Origin: an uncultured Bacteroidota bacterium
GTDB taxonomy: Bacteria; Bacteroidota; Bacteroidia; Chitinophagales; Chitinophagaceae
Direction of reading: 5' to 3'
DNA: 46,220 nucleotides
Assembly: GCA_903882805.1 (NCBI GenBank)
Contig: CAIRYK010000014.1
Span: 1-46,220, forward strand
Numbering within the stretch: position 1 is the first letter of the stretch; each line of letters starts with the position of its first letter. The translations under genes and the position numbers were made by a program. The notes under the pieces were generated by a model. That model had not been told where the DNA came from. It did not search any database and saw nothing but the letters and a program-made list of their open reading frames with translations. Shown one piece after another: positions 16,938 to 25,029 of this stretch.

Positions 16938-17573
16938 CTATTGAATATACTGTTTCAAACTATCGATAGACACCTCGCCGGTAAATGTTTTCAGCAGTTT
17001 GCGGTCGCCGCTATATATGTTGATTTGCGGCAGCGCTTGGTATAGAAATACCTTGTCTATAAACCCAAGGCTATCGGCGCCTATGTGCATTTTTGGGTAA
17101 TCGTCTATTTTGAACGTTTTTGTAAAATTGGGCAGGTAGGGCTTCATTACCTTGTTGGCCAGCAACACTACATTAGTGTTTTTAAACAAATCCATATTTT
17201 TTTCCAACAACTGGGTTTCGTCCTCGCAATGCGAGCAAGTTGGGTTAAACATCATAACAAACAGGTTGTAGCCATTATCGAGTTGTTTGCTGCTTATGTA
17301 CTTCATTTCGCCAAGGTCTACCTCGTCGGCTCTCCTTTTCTTTTTCTTTTTTGGCGCTGGTTTGGGCGGAGCTACGCCGTCTATGAGCTCGGTGGCGCTT
17401 GTTGTGTCGTGAAAGGTTATTAACCCAAGCGGTGGCATAGGCGCGCCCATCTGCTTATAGTCGATAGCGTTTTCGGCTTGATTTTCCGTAGTTTTAACGG
17501 CCGTCTTTGTATTCTGGGCGCTCAGTTGAGTAGAGCCGATAATACAGAGCGCCAGAAGTAAAATGCGTAACAT
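16938..17573 (-). CDS. Periplasmic thioredoxin-like protein (CSHC motif)
   Basis: 211 aa with a signal peptide (1-20, cut after LSAQ). A linker with a Pro/Lys-rich stretch (68-82, KPAPKKKKKRR) leads to a thioredoxin fold (about 90-211). The active site is Cys113-Ser-His-Cys116 in MMFNPTCSHCEDE, typical of TlpA/AhpC-TSA-like periplasmic oxidoreductases. The expected cis-Pro is in QALPQINIYSGD. Length is slightly above a bare TlpA domain because of the linker. It is divergent from rarA (49 nt). Substrate unknown. Confidence 0.75.
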   Translation of the reverse strand: MLRILLLALCIIGSTQLSAQNTKTAVKTTENQAENAIDYKQMGAPMPPLGLITFHDTTSATELIDGVAPPKPAPKKKKKRRADEVDLGEMKYISSKQLDNGYNLFVMMFNPTCSHCEDETQLLEKNMDLFKNTNVVLLANKVMKPYLPNFTKTFKIDDYPKMHIGADSLGFIDKVFLYQALPQINIYSGDRKLLKTFTGEVSIDSLKQYIQ

Positions 17574-17622
17574 GTGGCTAATTTAGGCAATAACTTGAAA
17601 ACAAAAACACAAATCTATTATT

Positions 17623-18888
17623 ATGGCTACTAATATGCCGCTTGCCGAACGTGTGCGGCCCAAGACCCTCGCAGAATTTATTGGTCAGGAGCATCTGGTA
17701 GGCCCCGGCAAGGTACTGGAGCAGATGATACATAACCGAAAGGGTCATTCTATTATTTTCTGGGGGCCGCCCGGGGTGGGCAAAACCACGCTGGCACAGA
17801 TACTGGCGCACTCGCTCGATATGCCCTTTTTTACGCTAAGCGCTATAGACAGCGGTGTAAAAGATGTGAGAGCAGTAATTGAGTTGGCCAACCGAAGCGG
17901 TCATGCCCTGCTGTTTATTGATGAGATTCACCGGTTTAACAAGGCGCAGCAAGACAGCTTACTCGGCGCTGTAGAGAAAGGAATAATTACACTCATAGGC
18001 GCCACTACCGAAAATCCGTCGTTTGAGGTAATTAGCGCGTTGCTTAGCCGGTGTCAGGTATATGTGTTGCGCGCGCTTACCGAAGATCATCTAATGGCGC
18101 TGGTGCATCAGGCAATAGAAAAAGATAAATGGCTGAGCGAGCAAGGATTGGAGATAACGGAATGGGAAGCTCTGCTACAACTAAGCGGCGGCGATGCCCG
18201 AAGGCTACTGAATCTGGTTGAGTTGCTTGCAGCGTCGATACCAGGTGAGAAAAAGGTACTGACCAATGCTATAACACAGGATATAGTGCAAAAGAAAATG
18301 GCGCTATACGACAAAACCGGAGAGCAGCACTACGATATAATATCGGCTTTTATTAAGTCGCTACGCGGCAGCGACCCTAATGCCGCAGTATATTGGCTGG
18401 CGCGAATGATAGAGGGTGGGGAAGACCCCAAGTTTATAGCGCGCCGAATGTTGGTAATGGCCAGCGAAGATATAGGTAATGCTAATCCTAACGCGCTATT
18501 GCTGGCTACAAGTTGTTTTCAGGCAGTAGAGCTGATAGGGTATCCAGAGTGCAGGATTATACTCTCTCAGGCAGCCACCTATCTGGCCTCATCGCCCAAA
18601 AGCAATGCGGCATACATGGCTATAAATAATGCTCAGGCCCTGGTTGGTCGTACTGGCGATCTTTCTGTGCCGCTACCTATACGTAACGCACCAACAGGGT
18701 TGATGAAGAAAATGGACTACGGAGCCGGCTATAAGTATGCCCACGACTACCCCGGTAATTTTGCAGATCAGGAGTTTATGCCCGAGCAAATAGCCGGGGT
18801 AAAACTATACGACCCGGGAGCCAATGCCGCCGAAGCCCGCCAGCGCGAGTACCTGCGCAATTGCTGGAAGGAGAAGTATGGGTATTAG
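17623..18888 (+). CDS. rarA: Replication-associated recombination protein RarA (MgsA)
   Basis: 421-aa clamp-loader-type AAA+ ATPase acting at stalled forks and gaps. The N-terminus reads PLAERVRPKTLAEFIGQEHL (about 6-25). Walker A is GPPGVGKTT (48-56), Walker B is LLFIDEIHRFNKAQQD (about 94-109), sensor 1 is IGATTENPSFE and the Arg finger follows in LLSRCQV. The C-terminal tetramerisation/MgsA domain spans about 240-415 (AFIKSLRGSDPNAAVYWLARM and YKYAHDYPGNFADQ). Length is normal. It ends 7 nt from the convergent CAP-domain gene with no terminator between. Confidence 0.95.
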   Translation: MATNMPLAERVRPKTLAEFIGQEHLVGPGKVLEQMIHNRKGHSIIFWGPPGVGKTTLAQILAHSLDMPFFTLSAIDSGVKDVRAVIELANRSGHALLFIDEIHRFNKAQQDSLLGAVEKGIITLIGATTENPSFEVISALLSRCQVYVLRALTEDHLMALVHQAIEKDKWLSEQGLEITEWEALLQLSGGDARRLLNLVELLAASIPGEKKVLTNAITQDIVQKKMALYDKTGEQHYDIISAFIKSLRGSDPNAAVYWLARMIEGGEDPKFIARRMLVMASEDIGNANPNALLLATSCFQAVELIGYPECRIILSQAATYLASSPKSNAAYMAINNAQALVGRTGDLSVPLPIRNAPTGLMKKMDYGAGYKYAHDYPGNFADQEFMPEQIAGVKLYDPGANAAEARQREYLRNCWKEKYGY

Positions 18889-18895
18889 TAGACGA

Positions 18896-19372
18896 CTACT
18901 GTTTGCGCAAAAATATCTGCGTATAGTATAGCTCGCCATTGGCGCCGCGGACTATGCCAATGCCAGTGAGGTTATAATTGCCTTCAATGTTTTTTTTATG
19001 ACCAGGGCTGTTCAACCACATGGCTACTACTTCTTTGGCTGGCTTTTCGCTGTAGGCTACGTTTTCCGACCAGCCATATACCTGTTTTAGCTGTTTCCCG
19101 AGGCGCGCCATACGCTCGTCAAATCCATCGTGACTAAAAGGTATTACCTTCGTCGCCATGTTCTTGCTGTGTTTTTCGGCAGCCTGTGCTATAGTCTCGT
19201 TTAGCGCGAGCGGTTTTAGCCCCATGCTGGTGCGGTGCAGATTTACATACTTCAGTATTTCCTCTTTTCGTTGAGCAAGATTGATTGCTGGCGTTTGCGC
19301 GTGCACAGTTATCGCACTATTTAGCGACAGCGTAAGGAAAACAACGACGGCATATATAAATCGAAGCAGCAT
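18896..19372 (-). CDS. Secreted CAP (SCP/PR-1-like) domain protein
   Basis: 158 aa with a signal peptide (about 1-26). The rest is one CAP domain: YVNLHRTSMGLKPLALNETIAQAAEKHS, FSHDGFDERM (with His), WSENVAYS and VAMWLNSPGHKKNIEGNYNLTGIG. The conserved His in SH and in PGH, and Glu in SENV, are present. Bacterial CAP proteins are extracytoplasmic with unclear activity. It lies 35 nt after the S1/P1-type hydrolase gene on the same strand, so the two secreted proteins probably form an operon. Confidence 0.85.
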   Translation of the reverse strand: MLLRFIYAVVVFLTLSLNSAITVHAQTPAINLAQRKEEILKYVNLHRTSMGLKPLALNETIAQAAEKHSKNMATKVIPFSHDGFDERMARLGKQLKQVYGWSENVAYSEKPAKEVVAMWLNSPGHKKNIEGNYNLTGIGIVRGANGELYYTQIFLRKQ

Positions 19373-19407
19373 CGGGCTAATATTAAAGGCTTAGTGGCAT
19401 GGTAGAA

Positions 19408-20415
19408 CTAAAATTCTTTGTCGGACTTGCAGCCTTTTACTTTACCTTTTTCAAAGGCCTTCATATCGGTTTTGTAGGTCACTTTGTTTTTTTCGGTGGT
19501 GTAATCTGGGTCAAGGCCGCTGAGGTCGGGCTTTCCGGCATTTACCCATGCCGTATACCAAAGCCCCGCTGTTACTCTTATCGCAGACCTCATTTGGCGT
19601 TCTACCATGCCGTCCATCAGTTCGTGATATACATGCGCATATTCGTAGGCGTGCATCAGCTGTCCATACTTATTTTTGGCAGGCTTGCCTCCCAATCCTA
19701 TCGCATATTGTTTATCTTCAGGATTGTCTTTTTTCATTTTCAGTTCTATGCGCAGCAGCTTGGGAGCAAGCAAGAAACTGGAATCAATGGTTTCCCACGT
19801 AGTTTTTTCTACATCCTTAATGTATTGAGCAGTACCAGGATTGAGGTTGTAGTTTTTACCAAAAAGCTCCGGCAACTGAGATTCCCAAAAAGCATGTATC
19901 CCCTCCTGACCTGTATATTGACCGTTGTGGTTGAGTGTTGTGTGCAGTGGCATGTGTCCGTCGGCTACATAGTGGCCAAGGTCGGCGGCAAGCAATAGTA
20001 TCTCGGTTTTACTTTTATTTTTGAAAGCAGTAGTCAGTTTTGTCATCATATCCTGAATGTACCAGGGTAGAATGCCATATTTTTCTATTGTGTCTTTGCC
20101 AAACTTTGCCGATGCCTCAGCAATTGTTTTGGGCATCGCATTCCAGGTTTGATAATTGTATTTTTCCAGATCAATGTAGTGTCTTGGAACCTCTGCTTTA
20201 TCATTAAGCGTATATTTTCTGAGATCGGGTACTGTCGACTCTTCAACAATGAAATCGGCATGATTGTAAAAAAACATACCCATTTCTTTAGGCAGCGTAA
20301 GTATTGCCGCTTTGTTTATGTGATTGTGCCCCCAAACGCCCCAGCCATACACATTAGGCACGGATCCGCCCAGCAAACAAAACAGAAAAACGGCAGTAGT
20401 TAACTTCTTGTACAT
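19408..20415 (-). CDS. Secreted S1/P1 nuclease-phospholipase C-like zinc hydrolase
   Basis: 335 aa with a signal peptide (1-24, cut after VYG). The mature N-terminus begins WGVWGHNHINKAA, supplying the Trp and His ligands of a trinuclear zinc site. Other ligand-type blocks follow: HADFIVEE, PRHYIDLEKY and LLLAADLGHYVADGHMPLHTTLNHNGQ (HxxxD, D and H). This layout fits the S1/P1 nuclease and bacterial zinc-dependent phospholipase C families, which share a fold; the sequence does not let me choose. It leads the CAP-domain gene by 35 nt. Confidence 0.72.
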   Translation of the reverse strand: MYKKLTTAVFLFCLLGGSVPNVYGWGVWGHNHINKAAILTLPKEMGMFFYNHADFIVEESTVPDLRKYTLNDKAEVPRHYIDLEKYNYQTWNAMPKTIAEASAKFGKDTIEKYGILPWYIQDMMTKLTTAFKNKSKTEILLLAADLGHYVADGHMPLHTTLNHNGQYTGQEGIHAFWESQLPELFGKNYNLNPGTAQYIKDVEKTTWETIDSSFLLAPKLLRIELKMKKDNPEDKQYAIGLGGKPAKNKYGQLMHAYEYAHVYHELMDGMVERQMRSAIRVTAGLWYTAWVNAGKPDLSGLDPDYTTEKNKVTYKTDMKAFEKGKVKGCKSDKEF

Positions 20416-20497
20416 AGCCAGTTAATGATTGAACCGTAAACATAATAGATTTGCCTCGAAAAGGGAATTGAGTTGAATGGATTTTACATTATTTCAT

Positions 20498-20530
20498 AAA
20501 AAAATGGTATTGGGGATGCCAATACCATTT
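20498..20530 (-). terminator. Intrinsic terminator of the GtrA-like gene
   Basis: Perfect 12-bp stem (20519-20530 with 20502-20513), 5-nt loop, and a T-run on the minus strand (complement of A 20498-20504), 26 nt after the stop of the GtrA-like gene. Confidence 0.88.
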
Positions 20531-20556
20531 GCAGTTTTATAATAATTAGGTAAATA

Positions 20557-21087
20557 CTAATCCGTCAAAGCTTCGGGAGTAGCCGTTGTTTTGAAAGTAA
20601 ACTTGCGCTGAGAAATGTAACTCAATACTGCTGTGAATAAGCAGATGAAGGTGTAAGATATAGTAGGGTGAATCATAGGTAAGTAAGTGTCGAAAAACTT
20701 GATGAGTAAGTAGGTGACAATTATAAAAGTAACTGTGGTGAGCGCATACCGGAATAACTGAATGCGACCGTGGAGGTTAGATTCGGGAAATACAATATGC
20801 CTCGACATAATAAAACCCGCAGGGAAACTTATAGAAAATGCAATTAACCAGGCAGCTACGCTTACCGCAATGTTGATGTTGCCGAATACGTGAAAATCCT
20901 GTTTGTGAAAAAGTACATTGTAGGCAAGGTCGTAAACTATAATGTTCAACACTGTGTTAGACCCACCGCAAGCAAGATAACGGAATGTTTGCGTAGGGAT
21001 AATACGAGCAAAAGGCCGATGGAAAAAATCAATTATTCCAACTACGATATGTCTGGTTTTTGAAAGCAAGTTCTCGAAATTAGGCAT
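20557..21087 (-). CDS. GtrA-like membrane protein
   Basis: 176 aa with four membrane helices, at about 37-55, 68-92, 109-128 and 140-158. The first starts FRYLACGGSNTVLNIIVYD, the GtrA signature, and the last ends in SYISQRKFTF, the conserved RKFTF end of the family. GtrA proteins are proposed flippases or translocators for polyprenyl-linked sugars. No glycosyltransferase lies next to it. It has its own terminator. Confidence 0.85.
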   Translation of the reverse strand: MPNFENLLSKTRHIVVGIIDFFHRPFARIIPTQTFRYLACGGSNTVLNIIVYDLAYNVLFHKQDFHVFGNINIAVSVAAWLIAFSISFPAGFIMSRHIVFPESNLHGRIQLFRYALTTVTFIIVTYLLIKFFDTYLPMIHPTISYTFICLFTAVLSYISQRKFTFKTTATPEALTD

Positions 21088-21207
21088 AAAGGTAAGTAAT
21101 TTTCATAAATTCAATTTAGGTTGTCGGTTGGTTTTTGCATTATTTTATCGAAAACGATCGCAGTGCGGCTATATCGTTGGGCTATATAAATCACCCGCTA
21201 AGTGTAT

Positions 21208-22275
21208 TTAGTGTGATAGATAAACTACTACGGGAAAATGGTCACTGTACCCGTTTATCCATCGCGTACCTGCAAACGACCGGTGTGGTTCGCCTTCATG
21301 GCCTTTGTAATGATCTACAAGCAACTGCGGCTTAAATATTTCTGCCTTTACATAGTGTAGGTTACCTGCTCCTTGGTTGATCATTGCTCCTGATACGATT
21401 ATCTGGTCAAACAGGTTCCACTGGTGTTTGTAGGCTTCAGTGCCTTCGCCTCGCTGGTATATAGCTGCCCATGGATTATACAGTTGCGCGGTTTGGTTTA
21501 CTTCGTTCGCATTGCCCTTGGCTCCCAACACAGTCATAATACTTTCATCGGTCGGGTTGTCGTTCAGGTCGCCCATTACTATAGCTTTGGCATGCGGTCG
21601 ATTTTGCATTATTTTATCTACCGCATTTCGATTAGTCCTTGCTGCCGTGGCTCTTTTGGGCGCCGATTCAGTCGCGCCCTCTCTGCGCGAGGGCCAATGG
21701 TTGACGAACACGTCAATGGTGTCTGCCCCCATTTTGCCAGACACATGCAGAATGTCTCTTGTTGTTGCCTTGCCGCCCATTCCTGCGAGGTGTACCGGTA
21801 TCGATTCAGTAAATAATACGGTGAATTGACCTGGATTTTATAGAAAAGCAACGTTTATTCCTCTTGGGTCGGGGCCTTTGTGCAGTATATATTTGTAGGT
21901 GCGGCGCGCTATTTCAGGTTGCTTTACCATTTCATCAAGCGCAGCGGTGTTTTCCACCTCTGCAAGCCCAATGAATGCAGGACCATCCTTGCCGGGCATA
22001 TTTTGCAACGCAACAGCGAGGTTGTGCGCTTTTTGTTCAAATAGTTTTTGGGTGTAATGGTATTTGCCTGCCGGAGTAAAATCCTGATCGTCTGTATCGG
22101 GGTCGTCGTTAGGATCAAAGAAGTTCTCGCAGTTATAGAAGGCAATTGTTTGCTCATTGCCGGTTAGCGTCGGTTCTTTTAGCTCACTTTTTATATTGGC
22201 TGTGGGCTGTGCGCAACCATAGTAACAGGCTGTACATATTAAAGCCACAGCTTGAAATATTTTGCTGGTCTTCAT
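21208..22275 (-). pseudogene. Endonuclease/exonuclease/phosphatase family lipoprotein interrupted by in-frame TAA
   Basis: Two open segments in the same frame are separated only by TAA at 21838-21840. The upstream part (from ATG 22275, 145 codons) has a lipoprotein-like signal (MKTSKIFQAVALICTACYYGC), then FYNCENFFDP and GLAEVEN with the metal-binding Glu, ending GPDPRGINVAFL. After the stop the same frame continues NPGQFTVLFTESIPVHLAG, then HVSGKMGADTIDVFVNHWPSR, GDLNDNPTD, and the final GYSDHFPVVV with the Asp-His pair. Family members have Tyr at the stop position (FLYNP expected), so a single Tyr-to-stop change or a sequencing error is the simplest reading. A start 19 codons further up is possible but would precede the signal peptide. 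Confidence 0.85.
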
Positions 22276-22300
22276 GATTCTTAATTTTAGGTTAATCAGG

Positions 22301-22331
22301 TTTTGGAGTCGGAAAAAATAGCTACTTTTCA
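22301..22331 (+). promoter_or_regulatory. Candidate promoter of the DinB-fold gene
   Basis: TTTTG at 22301-22305, then TACTTTTCA at 22323-22331 (17-nt spacer), a near match to TTG-N17-TAnnTTTGC. ATG 22350 follows 18 nt later. Confidence 0.4.
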
Positions 22332-22349
22332 CAAAAATACACTCATACT

Positions 22350-22907
22350 ATGTCTTACAACATACCCCTCATTGCAGAATTGCAGATGGAAGCGGCATCA
22401 ACTGCCAAAATGCTTGCGCGCGTGCCCACCGACAAATTTGGTTGGGCTCCTCATGAAAAATCTATGAAAATGGGTCGACTGGCTAACCACGTAGCTGAAT
22501 TGCCATCGTGGATTACTATGACGATGAACACCGAAGCGCTCGATTTTGCTAATTGGGACTACAAGCCAGCGGTGGCTACAACTGCCGAAGAACTGGTGGC
22601 CATTCACGACCAAAATGTAAAAGAAGCGGTTGTCTGCCTTGAAAATGCAACGGACGCCGATTTTGAAAAAATGTGGACAATGCGCAATGGCGAACATATA
22701 TATTTTACCCTTCCTAAAAAAGTGGTGTTGCGCACTTGGGCATTCAGCCATCAGTATCATCATCGCGGACAGCTGAGCGTATTCCTCCGCCTGCTCGATA
22801 TTCCGGTGCCGGGTATGTATGGGCCAAGCGCCGACGATAACCGCGCTCCGGTTGCAGAACCAGTGCCTGCCGATAATGGCGACTATCTGGATGGCGCTAA
22901 TCAATAA
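22350..22907 (+). CDS. DinB-fold (DUF664-like) metalloprotein
   Basis: 185-aa four-helix-bundle protein of the DinB/YfiT-like superfamily. Three ligand histidines are visible: His in GRLANHVAELPSW (about 49) and two in the FSHQYHHRGQLSVFLRLLDIPVP block (about 132-142), the family signature. Members include damage-induced DinB and thiol transferases using bacillithiol or mycothiol; the substrate here is unknown. It is transcribed alone, divergent from the broken EEP gene, and followed after 143 nt by the CocE-like gene. Confidence 0.85.
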   Translation: MSYNIPLIAELQMEAASTAKMLARVPTDKFGWAPHEKSMKMGRLANHVAELPSWITMTMNTEALDFANWDYKPAVATTAEELVAIHDQNVKEAVVCLENATDADFEKMWTMRNGEHIYFTLPKKVVLRTWAFSHQYHHRGQLSVFLRLLDIPVPGMYGPSADDNRAPVAEPVPADNGDYLDGANQ

Positions 22908-23050
22908 TCAAGCTAAAGTTGTATTCGATATTACTACTGCAGAGCGGCCACATGGTCGCTCTGTTTTTTATTACTGCCCGCAGTTATGTTCAAACAAAAA
23001 ATGGCTTTACCTACTTATTTTATATTTTTATGCCAACTAAAATATCCACA

Positions 23051-24931
23051 ATGAGGCGTCTGTTTTTCTTATTACTTGTGTGCATACTACCAATATCCCT
23101 GTTTGCCACCGTACCAGATTCGCTATGGTTGGTTACGCATTATACCAAAAAAGAGGTGTATATACCCATGCGCGACGGTAAAAAACTGTTTACCATCATT
23201 TACGCACCTAAGGCGCCCGGAAGCCACCCAATATTAATGAACCGTACCCCCTACTCCATAGGGCCCTATGGCGAAAACGTGTTCCGTGCTTTTTGGAATG
23301 GTCCGTATATGGCCTATTGCCGGGAGAACTACATTATGGTGTTGCAGGATGTGCGCGGCAGGTACATGAGCGAAGGCGAGTTTATGGATGTGCGCCCCTA
23401 CAACGAAAATAAAAAAGGTAAAGAAACAGACGAAGTCAGCGATACCTACGATGCCATAGACTGGCTGGTAAAAAATGTAAAGAATAACAATGGTCGGGTG
23501 GGTATTTATGGCATATCCTATCCCGGCTATTATGCAGCCATGGGGGCAATGTGCGGTCACCCAGCGCTCAAGGCGTCGAGTCCGCAGGCTCCAGTTACAG
23601 AGTGGTTTTTGGGCGACGATTTTCACCATAATGGCGCTTTTATGGAAATGGATGCTTTTGGGTTTTACAGCTCATTTGGTAAGCCGCGCCCAGCGCCCAC
23701 TAAAACAGGCTCGGGTGGCTTTACCTTCCCTACGAGGGATAGTTACAAGTTTTATCTCGAAGCCGGTCCGCTCAAAAATCTGGCGGCGCTTATGGGCGAC
23801 AGCATAAAATTCTGGACAGACCTCTATAATCACCCCAATTACGACAAATGGTGGCAGCAACGCAATGTGCGCAACCATGTGCAGCACATACCTAATAATG
23901 TGGCTACGCTGGTGGTAGGCGGCTTGTTTGATGCCGAAGATTGCTATGGCGCATGGAACCTATACAAGGCAATAGAACGAAAAGCCGATAACAATAATAA
24001 GTTGGTGATGGGCCCCTGGAGCCATGGCGGCTGGTCGCGCGGCTCGGGCGACTACTTGGGCAATGTGCGTTTCGGTAAGCTCAATTCTGAGTGGTACCAG
24101 CAAAATATTGAGTTGCCATTTTTTAATTACTACCTGAAAGGCGAGGGTAGCTTAAGTAAGATTAAGGAAGCTAATATTTTCTTCTCGGGCGCTAATAAAT
24201 GGGCGACATTCGATGTATGGCCGCCAAAGGAAATGCAGGCCAAGCCATTATACCTGAGCGCTAACGGCGCTATGAGCTGGGAACGCCCAGCTTCGGGCGA
24301 CAATGCCAGCCAGAGCAAGTACACCAGCGACCCGGCAAGGCCTGTGCCTTATGCCGAGGGAGTGCACTTTAGGCGCACCAACGAGTATATGACCGACGAC
24401 CAGCGCTTTGCAGCCCGCCGAACAGATGTACTTACATTCTCAACCGATGTATTGACCGACGATGTGAAACTTGCCGGTCCGGTAGTTGCCGATCTTTTCG
24501 CTGCTATTTCTACTACCGATGTAGATTTTGTGGTGAAGCTAATAGATGAGTTTCCCGATAATTTTACCTACGCCGATTCGGTAGATGGTAAGGGGAACGG
24601 TAAAGAGTACACCATGGGCGGCTACCAGATGCTGGTGCGCGGCGAAATAATGAGAGGGCGCTACCGCAATAGTTTTGAACGCCCAGAAGCATTTGTGCCC
24701 GGCAGAATTACCGAAGTGAAGTACACGCTACCCGATGTAGCGCATGCATTTAAAAAGGGCCATCGCATAATGGTGCAGGTGCAGAGTACCTGGTTTCCCC
24801 TTGCCGACCGCAATCCCCAGCAGTTTGTAGATATATACCACTGCGCTGAAAAAGACTTTGTGCCCTGCGACATAACTTTGTATAGTAGCAAGGAGCATCC
24901 TTCGAGTGTGGTATTGCCGGTGGTGAGGTAA
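23051..24931 (+). CDS. Secreted CocE/NonD family hydrolase
   Basis: 626-aa alpha/beta hydrolase of the X-Pro dipeptidyl-peptidase/cocaine-esterase family. The chosen ATG 23051 begins MRRLFFLLLVCILPISLFA, a clear signal peptide; in-frame starts upstream would add a non-signal leader. The nucleophile Ser is in GIYGISYPGYYAAM (about 157-170). The Asp is probably in GGLFDAEDCYGAW (about 291) and the His in MGPWSHGGWSRG (about 323). The C-terminal jelly-roll PepX_C domain (about 400-620) has SKYTSDPARPVPY and GHRIMVQVQSTWFPLADRNPQ. It hydrolyses esters or dipeptidyl amides; substrate unknown. A bidirectional terminator follows. Confidence 0.9.
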   Translation: MRRLFFLLLVCILPISLFATVPDSLWLVTHYTKKEVYIPMRDGKKLFTIIYAPKAPGSHPILMNRTPYSIGPYGENVFRAFWNGPYMAYCRENYIMVLQDVRGRYMSEGEFMDVRPYNENKKGKETDEVSDTYDAIDWLVKNVKNNNGRVGIYGISYPGYYAAMGAMCGHPALKASSPQAPVTEWFLGDDFHHNGAFMEMDAFGFYSSFGKPRPAPTKTGSGGFTFPTRDSYKFYLEAGPLKNLAALMGDSIKFWTDLYNHPNYDKWWQQRNVRNHVQHIPNNVATLVVGGLFDAEDCYGAWNLYKAIERKADNNNKLVMGPWSHGGWSRGSGDYLGNVRFGKLNSEWYQQNIELPFFNYYLKGEGSLSKIKEANIFFSGANKWATFDVWPPKEMQAKPLYLSANGAMSWERPASGDNASQSKYTSDPARPVPYAEGVHFRRTNEYMTDDQRFAARRTDVLTFSTDVLTDDVKLAGPVVADLFAAISTTDVDFVVKLIDEFPDNFTYADSVDGKGNGKEYTMGGYQMLVRGEIMRGRYRNSFERPEAFVPGRITEVKYTLPDVAHAFKKGHRIMVQVQSTWFPLADRNPQQFVDIYHCAEKDFVPCDITLYSSKEHPSSVVLPVVR

Positions 24932-24963
24932 GAAAAATACTGTTATAATAGAAACGCTTTTAC

Positions 24964-25015
24964 ATACTTACAATAAAGGCTGCCCATTTGATGAGGCAGC
25001 CTTTATTGTAAGTAT
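24964..25015. terminator. Long bidirectional terminator between CocE-like and ABC-F genes
   Basis: Perfect 21-bp inverted repeat (24964-24984 with 24995-25015) with a 10-nt loop, between two convergent genes (stops at 24931 and 25030). Confidence 0.85.
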
Positions 25016-25029
25016 AGTTTCAAGAAATT

